Part shown: positions 14,619-21,605 of the stretch, one piece after another
Layout of the letters: each line of letters opens with the position of its first letter
Position numbering within the stretch: the stretch's first letter is position 1
Origin: an uncultured Treponema sp.
GTDB taxonomy: Bacteria > Spirochaetota > Spirochaetia > Treponematales > Treponemataceae
Assembly (NCBI GenBank): GCA_937891125.1
Contig: CALAEZ010000212.1
Span: 1 to 25,923 of the forward strand
Length of the DNA stretch: 25,923 nucleotides
Direction of reading: 5' to 3'
Translations under genes and position numbers: made by a program
Notes under the pieces: generated by a model
The model's database searches: none
Seen by the model: only the letters and a program-made list of their open reading frames with translations
Told to the model about the DNA's origin: nothing

Positions 14619-14670
14619 TGCATACCGGCTATCTGTGTGCCGGCATGCTTCTGCACGTCGGCACACAGAT
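14619..14670. repeat. Overlapping inverted repeats between phosphatase and OmpA-family genes
   Basis: ATCTGTGTGCCG (14631-14642) and CGGCACACAGAT (14659-14670) are a perfect 12-bp inverted repeat with a 16-nt loop. A second repeat, GCATACCGGC against GCCGGCATGC (nine of ten), overlaps its left side. No T-run follows on the minus strand, so it is not a standard terminator. It lies just upstream of the OmpA-family -35 box. It could be a 3' stabilising hairpin of the phosphatase mRNA or an operator. Confidence 0.55.
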
Positions 14671-14692
14671 TTTCTTCTATTCGGACTGACAG

Positions 14693-15964
14693 CTATTTTT
14701 TAAGCAGTGCGGTCAAGCTCTGAATATACGCATCGCTCATACCTGCTTTTTTTAGGAGGTTTGTCGCAGCCCTTGTATAGTTTTCAGGCTTTACCTTTGC
14801 CAGATTGTAGCTTCCGTTCCCTTCCGCAACCAGAGATGCATCAAATGTCAAAAGATAGTTAATCATATCGTTAAATTTCAGCTCAACAATATAATCATAC
14901 GCCGTTTTATCAGATTTTTCCGTAAGCCCATAATAATTGTCGTAGGTTACCATGTAGTCATCAAGCATTTCCCCGTACGTTGCTCCGCAGAGGCTTTCAA
15001 GTACAACGCCGACAAAGCCGGTTCTATCTTTACCCTCAGTACAATGGAACAAAATCCTTGTCGCATTATGATCAACGGCCGCCTGCAGTCCTCTTACAAG
15101 CGCAGACTGATAGGAAGCGCCCTCGTATGCGGCAGACATTGCCATAAGGCTTACCTGATCGTTATCGAGCAGCTTCTGCGAATAGTCAAGCTGTGACCAC
15201 GCAGCTGTTGCCTTGTATTTATCAATTTTTGCCGGTGAATCTGCAAGATTCAGAACATAGTCAATCTGATTTTTCTTACACAGTTCATTTACATAGACAG
15301 CGCGGTTATTGGCATTATCAAAAGGCGATGCAGACCTGAACAAAACGTTTTCTTTTACCGCATTAGACTTAACCGCCCTAAAATTTGCAAAAACCTCTTC
15401 CTGACTGATTCCTTTTTTTGCCGCGTAATCTTCAAAATTCTTGCTATACGTCAGACCGCCGACAAGATTCTGTTCATATGCAAAGCCGCCCTTTTTAACC
15501 AGCGTAATTGTACATTTCATGTCCGTTGTAAGATGCAGAAGATTCCACATTTCACGGTTATTGTAGCACAGGCGCAGATACGGATAGTCGGTTCTTGTGT
15601 ACTGATAGTTTTCACCACGCTTCTCTTTTACCGCATATCCGTAGCCGCAGAGCAGTGGATCGCCTGTCTTTGTGTAATAGCCATTGTAAAACGGAATGGA
15701 TTTAAACTCATAGCGATATAAATCGTTTTCCAGAACAACATCGCAGGCGTCCCCAAATTCAAAGCCTTTGGCAATAAAGTCTTTGATTGAAATAGTTACA
15801 TCACAACCAAAGAAAGCATCTGAGCCACGGTTCAAAACGCTTAGCGTAACAGACGGAGCGTTTTCTGCACCTTGTTTTGCGCTGCCCGTTGTAGCACAGG
15901 CTGCAAGCGGGAGTAATAAGACAGCAAGCAGACATGCTGTCATCCAATTACTATGTTTCTTCAT
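14693..15964 (-). CDS. Lipoprotein tyrosine-protein phosphatase
   Basis: A 423-residue predicted lipoprotein. The signal peptide ends in a LAAC lipobox (lipidated Cys23), so the enzyme faces the periplasm or cell exterior. The catalytic P-loop FHCTEGKDRTGF (306-317) has the Cys-x5-Arg signature (Cys308, Arg314), and upstream FRSASPF (209-215) fits the bacterial Y_phosphatase3 group. Members dephosphorylate phosphotyrosine or phosphoinositides; the substrate here is unknown. Residues 30-180 form an extra N-terminal beta-rich part I do not recognise. AGGAGG (15977-15972) sits seven bases before the ATG. Its own promoter lies between it and the aroF stop, so it is a separate unit although aroF is only 64 nt away. 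Confidence 0.8.
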   Translation of the reverse strand: MKKHSNWMTACLLAVLLLPLAACATTGSAKQGAENAPSVTLSVLNRGSDAFFGCDVTISIKDFIAKGFEFGDACDVVLENDLYRYEFKSIPFYNGYYTKTGDPLLCGYGYAVKEKRGENYQYTRTDYPYLRLCYNNREMWNLLHLTTDMKCTITLVKKGGFAYEQNLVGGLTYSKNFEDYAAKKGISQEEVFANFRAVKSNAVKENVLFRSASPFDNANNRAVYVNELCKKNQIDYVLNLADSPAKIDKYKATAAWSQLDYSQKLLDNDQVSLMAMSAAYEGASYQSALVRGLQAAVDHNATRILFHCTEGKDRTGFVGVVLESLCGATYGEMLDDYMVTYDNYYGLTEKSDKTAYDYIVELKFNDMINYLLTFDASLVAEGNGSYNLAKVKPENYTRAATNLLKKAGMSDAYIQSLTALLKK

Positions 15965-15993
15965 TCATTGACCTCCTGAAGATAGTGTAGCAA

Positions 15994-16022
15994 AGGATAC
16001 TCATATCTGATTTTGCTGTCAA
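15994..16022 (-). promoter_or_regulatory. Promoter of phosphatase gene
   Basis: Minus-strand TTGACA (16022-16017), 17-bp spacer, TATCCT (15999-15994). It begins seven bases after the aroF stop codon. Predicted leader about 23 nt with a strong AGGAGG. No intrinsic terminator is seen between aroF and this promoter, so readthrough is possible. Confidence 0.55.
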
Positions 16023-16028
16023 ATTTCT

Positions 16029-17075
16029 CTACAGCACCCTGTCCTCAACCGCAGCGTACTTAGCGAGCAGTTGCATAAGAGAATCAAACTGCGCGGGCGT
16101 AAGGCTCTGCTCGCCGTCACACAATGCCTTTTCTGGGTTATTATGCACTTCAATAATAAGACCGTCCGCGCCCACGGCAACCGCTGCCTTTGCAAGCGTC
16201 GGCACCATCCACCTGATTCCGCAAGCGTGGCTTGGGTCAATGATAACCGGAAGGTGCGTTTCACGCTTTAAGTACGGCACGATGCTTAAATCAAGGCAGT
16301 TTCGCGTGTAATTGTCAAACGTGCGGATTCCGCGCTCACACAGAATAACCTGCTCGTTTCCGCTTGCCATGATGTATTCTGCGCTCATTAAAAACTCTTT
16401 TACCGTCGCGCTTAAGCCGCGCTTTAAGAGAATCGGCTTTTTAAGTTTGCCGACTTCTTTTAGAAGGTCAAAGTTCTGCATATTGCGCGCCCCAATCTGA
16501 ATAATGTCAACGTCTTCAAAAAGCGGAATCTGCGTAATTGCCATAAGCTCAGTGACAATCGGTAAGCCTGTTTCCTTGCGTGCAATTTTTAGAAGCTCCA
16601 ATCCTTCAGCCCCCAGCCCCTGAAAGCTATAGGGAGAAGTGCGCGGCTTAAATGCCCCGCCACGCAAAAAACGCGCGCCGCTTTGCTTTACCGCACGGGC
16701 AACTTCAATAATCTGCTCTTCTGTTTCTACCGAGCAAGGACCTGCCATCACAGCAACTGTTTTTCCGTCGCCAATATTTGCGCCAAGCGCGCGCTCAGAT
16801 GCGCTTACGGCACGGGAAGCAACGCTCACCACGGTGTCTGTCGGGTGAAAGGAGCGGCTTACCTGCTTGTAGGGGGCTTTTACCCTCTGCACGCTTTCGA
16901 CCGCTTCGTTTGCCATAAGCTCTTCGGGCGTAATGTGGCTGGTGTCGCCAATCAGGCCTAAAATGGTTACGTCCTTTCCCTTTGACTCGTGAATATCAAG
17001 CCCGCGGTTTTTAAGTCCCGCTTTTAGCTCATCAACTTTTGCTTTTGAAGCTCCGTTTTTCAATACAATAATCAT
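16029..17075 (-). CDS. aroF: 3-deoxy-7-phosphoheptulonate (DAHP) synthase
   Basis: Joins PEP and erythrose 4-phosphate to DAHP, the first shikimate-pathway step; cytosolic. The 348-residue protein is the Thermotoga/Bacillus (type I-beta) form. Residues 1-70 are the ferredoxin-like regulatory domain (MIIVLKNG...HESKGKDVTILGLIGD) that binds tyrosine in the T. maritima enzyme. The catalytic barrel has AGPCSVE (111-117, metal-ligand Cys114), RGGAFKPRTSPYSFQG (138-153), CERGIRTFDNYTRN (246-259) and DPSHACG (280-286). The frame is open to 17171, but ATG 17075 has AAGGAG (17087-17082) six bases away and matches the family's N-terminus. Expression appears to be set by an attenuator with a Phe/Tyr leader peptide at 17197-17350. 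Confidence 0.93.
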   Translation of the reverse strand: MIIVLKNGASKAKVDELKAGLKNRGLDIHESKGKDVTILGLIGDTSHITPEELMANEAVESVQRVKAPYKQVSRSFHPTDTVVSVASRAVSASERALGANIGDGKTVAVMAGPCSVETEEQIIEVARAVKQSGARFLRGGAFKPRTSPYSFQGLGAEGLELLKIARKETGLPIVTELMAITQIPLFEDVDIIQIGARNMQNFDLLKEVGKLKKPILLKRGLSATVKEFLMSAEYIMASGNEQVILCERGIRTFDNYTRNCLDLSIVPYLKRETHLPVIIDPSHACGIRWMVPTLAKAAVAVGADGLIIEVHNNPEKALCDGEQSLTPAQFDSLMQLLAKYAAVEDRVL

Positions 17076-17089
17076 ATAAATCTCCTTAT

Positions 17090-17109
17090 AAAAAGTCCGC
17101 GTAAGCGGA
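17090..17109 (-). promoter_or_regulatory. Second small hairpin just before aroF ribosome binding site
   Basis: Minus-strand TCCGC (17109-17105), TTAC loop and GCGGA (17100-17096), followed by CTTTTT and then AAGGAG. It resembles a short terminator or a structure that modulates access to the ribosome binding site. The preceding GGACTTCC (17115-17108) repeats the 5' arm of the main attenuator terminator. Confidence 0.35.
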
Positions 17110-17196
17110 AGTCCGAATCTGGCTAAAGCTTTCCTGCAAAATCGCGCGCCTCTGCAGAAAGCCTTTTGCACATCTTCAGATTTTTGTTTTAGGCAT

Positions 17197-17229
17197 AAAA
17201 AAAAGGACTTCCTTTTTCAGGAAGTCCTT
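17197..17229 (-). terminator. Attenuator terminator in aroF leader
   Basis: On the minus strand AAGGACTTCCT (17229-17219), loop GAAAA and AGGAAGTCCTT (17213-17203) form a perfect 11-bp stem whose last two T run into six more (17202-17197). It lies 26 nt after the leader-peptide stop and 121 nt before the aroF ATG, with no other gene upstream to terminate. Confidence 0.9.
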
Positions 17230-17333
17230 GTCGTTTGCCTTTTATCAAGTGCAACTATGCTTTTTCATTACAAATGGAAAAGCCGACTTCCTTTTGCGGG
17301 TGTGAGAAAAAATAATAAAAGTAATAAAAGGAA
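17219..17333 (-). promoter_or_regulatory. Protector and antiterminator segments of the aroF attenuator
   Basis: Four minus-strand segments can pair alternately. Segment 1 is TTCCTTTT (17333-17326, inside the Phe/Tyr codons) and segment 2 is AAAAGGAAGTC (17295-17285, end of the leader coding region). Segment 3 is GACTTCCT (17226-17219) and segment 4 is the terminator 3' arm. 1:2 gives 8 bp (weak, two G-C); 2:3 gives 8 bp and disrupts the terminator; 3:4 is the terminator. A ribosome stalled on the Phe/Tyr run covers 1, frees 2 and allows readthrough. Confidence 0.7.
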
Positions 17334-17350
17334 AAGTTGCTCTTCATCAT
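17255..17350 (-). CDS. Phe/Tyr-rich aroF leader peptide
   Basis: A 31-codon reading frame starting MMKSN, with residues 6-15 reading FSFYYFYYFF (five Phe, four Tyr in ten). It continues SHPQKEVGFSICNEKA and ends at TAG 17257-17255. The composition, position 180 nt before the gene for the first aromatic-pathway enzyme, and the terminator 26 nt later are those of an amino-acid attenuator leader (compare the pheA leader of enterobacteria). Translation would act as a sensor of charged tRNA-Phe and tRNA-Tyr, and the peptide itself need have no function. An in-frame ATG six bases upstream (MHMMK) is an alternative start. No Shine-Dalgarno is seen; the promoter's -10 ends about seven bases upstream, so initiation may be leaderless. 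Confidence 0.85.
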   Translation of the reverse strand: MMKSNFSFYYFYYFFSHPQKEVGFSICNEKA

Positions 17351-17357
17351 GTGCATG

Positions 17358-17386
17358 AGTATTGCAGAAACTTTAGTATTAGTCAA
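17358..17386 (-). promoter_or_regulatory. Promoter of the aroF leader
   Basis: Minus-strand TTGACT (17386-17381), 17-bp spacer ending in an extended -10 TGC, then AATACT (17363-17358). Predicted start about 17351-17350, at the leader-peptide ATG. Confidence 0.55.
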
Positions 17387-17433
17387 GTAAGCTGACTCTT
17401 TCTGTAAGCTGCTTTCTTCTGTAAGGCAGGCAG

Positions 17434-17462
17434 ATGACACAACAGGAAGAATATGCTACTAT
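17434..17462 (+). promoter_or_regulatory. sufS promoter
   Basis: Plus-strand ATGACA (17434-17439), 17-bp spacer, TACTAT (17457-17462); predicted start near 17469, only about eight bases before the sufS ATG. Confidence 0.45.
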
Positions 17463-17476
17463 TTCCATAGGCAAAT

Positions 17477-18727
17477 ATGATGAGTACAAACAAATTAAGG
17501 GCGGATTTTCCACTCTTTAAAGCAATAGACGAACACAGCGACCGCGAAAACAACGGATTATTGTATTTCGATACAGCAGCAACAGCCCAGCGGCCGTTTA
17601 TCGTGCTGCACGCAATGTCTCATTTTTACGCAACCCAAAATGCAAATCCCTTGCGCGGCCTCTACGACTTAAGCGAGCGCGCAACAAAGGCGTACGAAGA
17701 TGCACGAGCTGCAGTCGCGCAATTCATTGGAGCCGCAGATTCCCGCGAAGTCATTTTTACGCGCAATACCTCAGAATCCTTAAATCTGATTGCCTACACC
17801 TGGGGAATGAAAAATGTGCAGCAGGGAGACGAGATTGTCGTTTCGATTATGGAGCACCACTCAAACATTTTACCGTGGCAAATGCTTGCACAGACAAAAG
17901 GCGCTAAGCTCATTTTTTTGAACATTGATAAAGAAACTGGCGTCATTCCAGAAAGTGAGTATGCAAAAATAACGCCCAAAACAAAGTTGGTGTCGCTTGC
18001 GCATACAAGCAATGTCTTAGGAACGACAAATCCCGTGCAAAAGGTAGCAGAAATTGCGCATAAACATGGCGCCATCATGGTGGTAGACGGCGCACAGTCT
18101 TCTCCGCATATACCGGTTAACGTACAGACGCTCGGTGCAGACTTTTTTGCGATGAGTGCACACAAGCTCTGCGGTCCCATGGGCATTGGCGCCCTGTATG
18201 GCAAACTGTCGCTGTTAGAAGCGATGCCGCCGTTTTTGCGTGGTGGCGAAATGATAGAGTATGTGACGACAGAAAGCGCCACCTGGGCGGAGGTACCACA
18301 TAAGTTTGAAGCAGGCACCGTGAGCGCCGGAGACGCCGTGGGCTTTGCGGCAGCCGTCCGCTACATACAGTCCATCGGCTTTGACACAATTACAAAGCAC
18401 GATAACGCGCTTACAGAGCAGCTTGTCGAAGGCATAAAAAAGATTCCGCACTTTCATCTTATTGGCGGCAAGGACGGCACCAAGCGAAGCGGTATAGTCA
18501 CCTTTACGGTTGACGGCGTGCACCCGCACGACATTGCAAGCCTCTTAAGCGATGAGCACATTGCAATCCGTGCCGGGCACCACTGCGCACAGCCACTTGG
18601 CGCCTATTTAGGCATTCCTGCAAGTGCGCGGGCAAGCCTCTACTTCTACAACACCGAAGAGGAAATAGACGTGCTGCTTTCAAAGCTGGCAAAAATCCGC
18701 GAATGGGCTGGCTACGGCTCGCGTTAA
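17477..18727 (+). CDS. sufS: Cysteine desulfurase, SufS type
   Basis: A PLP enzyme that takes sulfur from cysteine as a persulfide for Fe-S cluster assembly. The 416 residues match group II (SufS/CsdA) length. Seen: the cofactor-binding VDGAQSSPH (203-211), the Schiff-base Lys230 in SAHKLCGPMGIG, and the active-site Cys370 in RAGHHCAQPLG, the short class II loop. Two ATGs start the frame (17477 and 17480); only a weak AGG precedes them. No sufBCD or sufU gene is adjacent, unusual for SufS, so partners must be encoded elsewhere. It is divergent from the aroF leader and convergent, with a 4-nt gap, with the hybrid kinase gene. Confidence 0.88.
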   Translation: MMSTNKLRADFPLFKAIDEHSDRENNGLLYFDTAATAQRPFIVLHAMSHFYATQNANPLRGLYDLSERATKAYEDARAAVAQFIGAADSREVIFTRNTSESLNLIAYTWGMKNVQQGDEIVVSIMEHHSNILPWQMLAQTKGAKLIFLNIDKETGVIPESEYAKITPKTKLVSLAHTSNVLGTTNPVQKVAEIAHKHGAIMVVDGAQSSPHIPVNVQTLGADFFAMSAHKLCGPMGIGALYGKLSLLEAMPPFLRGGEMIEYVTTESATWAEVPHKFEAGTVSAGDAVGFAAAVRYIQSIGFDTITKHDNALTEQLVEGIKKIPHFHLIGGKDGTKRSGIVTFTVDGVHPHDIASLLSDEHIAIRAGHHCAQPLGAYLGIPASARASLYFYNTEEEIDVLLSKLAKIREWAGYGSR

Positions 18728-18743
18728 AAGCTCACGTTAACGC
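18721..18743. terminator. Hairpin spanning both convergent stop codons
   Basis: GCGTTAA (18721-18727) and TTAACGC (18737-18743) form a perfect 7-bp inverted repeat with a 9-nt loop. The arms contain the sufS TAA and the last codons of the kinase gene. No T-run follows on either strand, so any termination role is uncertain. Confidence 0.35.
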
Positions 18744-21605
18744 TGCGTCAATTGCTGCAAGAACGCGGGCAGGATCAACAGCAGTAACAGCTGTCTTTAC
18801 TTGCTTGTATAACGAACGGAACGGCTCTTCAATACGGTAGCCGTCTATCATGGTAACAATCTCATCGGCAAGCGTAAAATCGGCAATCTGCATACATTCG
18901 CGCAAGCTTTTGAGAGCATTGATAAATGTTTCAACATCAATCACAGGCTTTTCGTTGCCCGTGCCGCTTGCTACAACCGCTTCCCGTGCAGCAACAAAAG
19001 GCGAAAGCTTTAACAGAAAGTGCCGGTAGCATTCAATAACGAGCGGTGTCTTTTCGGCAATTTCACGCAGCGCCTCTTCAACAGACGCTGCGCTTGCACC
19101 CGCAATGCGTCCCTGCGCAATATCGCCGCAATGCTCAAGATGCGCCGCCTCCTCACTGAGCGAAAGCACGCCGATTAAGCGCGAGGTGCTCTTTAATGCA
19201 TGCACAGCAACCGTGTAATTCTTCCAGTCGCCGCTTGCCGCATACCGCTCAATAGTGGCGGCACGCTCTGGTATTGCGTTGTAATATTCAATCAGTACCT
19301 GCTCAAGCACCTGACTGCCGCCACAGTTGGTAAGCGCCACGTCAACGTCCATGCCCTCAACCGCCTGTAGCAAGGAAAGCGTCGTTGAATCTGCCTGGTT
19401 TACCGTTTCGAGCGGTTGCAGCTCATCTGCCACCTGCAGCGCCGTTTGCGGTAAATACGTTTTAAGCATTTTTTCGAGCTTCGCTAAATCAATGGGCTTT
19501 GACATATAATCAGCAAAGCCTTCTGCAAGGTACATTTCACGTGCACCACTGACCGCATTTGCCGTAAGCGCAATAACAGGCACGTCCTTGTTAAGATTTG
19601 CGTCAAGCGTCTGCATAAAGCGCAGCGTTTCTATGCCGTCCATAACCGGCATCCGGTGGTCAAGGAAGATTAAATCGTAGCGCTTTTCTGTCACCAATTT
19701 GAGCGCCTCGTGTCCGCTAAGCGCCGTATCTACCTGAATAAGCGTTGGCCTTAAAAGCCCTTTTACCACCGTCAGATTTATTGCCGTATCGTCAACGACT
19801 AAAACCCTACATTCTGGCGCGGTAAAGTTTTCAAAATGCACATTGGTCGGCTCAAGCGGCTTTTGGAACGACTCGACCGTTTCACTGCCAACAGGCGTCC
19901 AGTCAGCAACCGTCTGCGCCACGGAAAACGAAAAGCACGAGCCTTTGCCATATTCACTCTGCACCGAAAGCGTTGTTCCCATAAGCGTAAGCAGATTATT
20001 CACAATCGCCATGCCCAAGCCCGTTCCCTCAATGGTGCGGTTTCGGCGCTCTTCTATACGCTCAAATGCCTTAAAAAGCTTTGGCATGTCTTCTTCACGA
20101 ATGCCAATGCCCGTATCTGTCACGCTTACCGTAAGCAAAATCGTGTCGGCTTTCTCCGTTTTTTGCCAGCCGATAGCAAGCGTAACACTTCCTTGCTTGG
20201 TGTACTTTACGCCGTTTGTCAGAATGTTAAGCACGCACTGCTTTATGCGCACCTCGTCTCCCACCAAAAGATGCGGCAAATCCTCGGCAATATGCACCTC
20301 AAACGCAAGCTTTTTTTCCTGTGCACGCGGCGCTATCATATTATACAAATCGCCAACAACAGAAGAAATGTCATACTCAACCGGAATGATTTCAACCTTG
20401 CCTGCTTCTATCTTGGAAAAATCCAGCACGTCGTTAATCAGACTCAACAGCGTTTTTCCCGACCGCTGTATGTTCATTGCGTAATTGACGATATTCTGCT
20501 CGGTGCTTTCGCGGATAATCAGCTCGTCAAGGCCGAGTACCGCATTAAGCGGCGAGCGAATTTCATGCGAAATATTTGAAAGGAAAGCGGATTTTGCTTT
20601 GTTTGCAAGCTCTGCCACCCGCACGTCTCGCCGCAAGCTGTATTTTTCGGATTTGGTGACAAAAAGCGAAAGCGTAATGGAAATGCTTATGATATAGCAG
20701 ACAAAAAGCACAATCAGGACAAACGAAAAGGTGCGCACATGCCGCAAATCATTTTGAACAGCCTGATAGACCGCCTCCAGAAGGAGCGAAAGCCCCTCTT
20801 CAGTTTCATGCACTGCGGTCAAAAGACGCAAAATCCGTGCATCATAGCTTACAATGCGAGCAAACACCTGTTCTTTATTCCGAAGCAGATTTTCTGCCGC
20901 ATTCCGCGCTTGTTCCTGTACTGTTTTTTCAGGCAGCTTTGCTACGATTTCATGCAGTTTTTCAGTAACCGCCTGTGCTTTTTCATGCACCAGCGCCGCA
21001 TCACTTTGTTCAAGCACGGCTCGGCTGTAAAGTGAAAAAAAGAGATCGACACTTGCGACTGCGGCAGAAAAATCATATTGCAGCTCGTCTGGCGGCGGGG
21101 AAACAGCACCGCGTGGAGGGTGCACCATATCTTTTGTCACTTCGCGAATCGGCTCGTCCAGCTCCAAAAAATTATGAAATTCGCCCGTATCATCACAAAA
21201 GCCACGCCACTCAATCATTGAAAAAAGCGTTGCAATCGACCGCCGCTCTTCTGCCGTCAACACCTTCAGACGCTTTATATCAAGGGAAAACGCACGATCA
21301 TAACCGACTGCATCTGAAAAATAATCATACATGAGCGAGTAATCGTCAAGAATAGCGTTTTGCAGTGCAGCGTCATTTGAGTACAGGTAACGCACCTTTT
21401 GCGTTTCCGTGTTCGTACGGGTAATGCGCACATCGCTCAATGTCGAAAGCAGCTTCATTTTTGCGCTATACCTTGTAATCGTCATAGCAGCACTGACCGT
21501 AAAGCCAATCATCACCCCAAAAAGTATCAGCAGATAAATCTTAAAGTGGCGTTTTATAGCCGCCGGCTCTGGAATAGTTTCATCTACAACTTTGTTTCTC
21601 CCCAT
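18732..21605 (-). CDS. Hybrid sensor histidine kinase (HK-REC-HPt)
   Basis: Membrane phosphorelay kinase of 957 residues. A membrane helix (about 22-43) leads to a periplasmic sensor of about 250 residues (45-290, helical, unassigned) and a second helix (295-316). HisKA has SHEIRSPLN (phospho-acceptor His347). The ATPase domain has the N box around 460-468, DTGIGI (497-502) and GTGLGMAI (527-534). A receiver has VVDDT (603-607) and LDHRMP (phospho-Asp649), and the C-terminal HPt domain has AVHALKST (His802). No DNA-binding output is present. Its ATG overlaps the stop of the upstream receiver gene by one base (TAATG), so the two are translationally coupled and the double-receiver protein is the obvious partner. 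Confidence 0.88.
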   Translation of the reverse strand: MGRNKVVDETIPEPAAIKRHFKIYLLILFGVMIGFTVSAAMTITRYSAKMKLLSTLSDVRITRTNTETQKVRYLYSNDAALQNAILDDYSLMYDYFSDAVGYDRAFSLDIKRLKVLTAEERRSIATLFSMIEWRGFCDDTGEFHNFLELDEPIREVTKDMVHPPRGAVSPPPDELQYDFSAAVASVDLFFSLYSRAVLEQSDAALVHEKAQAVTEKLHEIVAKLPEKTVQEQARNAAENLLRNKEQVFARIVSYDARILRLLTAVHETEEGLSLLLEAVYQAVQNDLRHVRTFSFVLIVLFVCYIISISITLSLFVTKSEKYSLRRDVRVAELANKAKSAFLSNISHEIRSPLNAVLGLDELIIRESTEQNIVNYAMNIQRSGKTLLSLINDVLDFSKIEAGKVEIIPVEYDISSVVGDLYNMIAPRAQEKKLAFEVHIAEDLPHLLVGDEVRIKQCVLNILTNGVKYTKQGSVTLAIGWQKTEKADTILLTVSVTDTGIGIREEDMPKLFKAFERIEERRNRTIEGTGLGMAIVNNLLTLMGTTLSVQSEYGKGSCFSFSVAQTVADWTPVGSETVESFQKPLEPTNVHFENFTAPECRVLVVDDTAINLTVVKGLLRPTLIQVDTALSGHEALKLVTEKRYDLIFLDHRMPVMDGIETLRFMQTLDANLNKDVPVIALTANAVSGAREMYLAEGFADYMSKPIDLAKLEKMLKTYLPQTALQVADELQPLETVNQADSTTLSLLQAVEGMDVDVALTNCGGSQVLEQVLIEYYNAIPERAATIERYAASGDWKNYTVAVHALKSTSRLIGVLSLSEEAAHLEHCGDIAQGRIAGASAASVEEALREIAEKTPLVIECYRHFLLKLSPFVAAREAVVASGTGNEKPVIDVETFINALKSLRECMQIADFTLADEIVTMIDGYRIEEPFRSLYKQVKTAVTAVDPARVLAAIDAALT

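Noticed and set aside
17076..17171. N-terminal extension of aroF to 17171
   Set aside because: The family N-terminus and a strong AAGGAG fix the start at 17075; the extra segment is leader RNA.
17076..17254. T-box riboswitch ahead of aroF
   Set aside because: No T-box consensus or specifier-loop pattern; the leader peptide and simple four-segment attenuator explain the region better.
19836..20579. Long plus-strand frame (247 codons) opposite the hybrid kinase, and another at 19843-20484
   Set aside because: Both lie wholly inside the kinase catalytic region, read Arg/His/Cys-rich shadow protein, and lack a family match or ribosome binding site.
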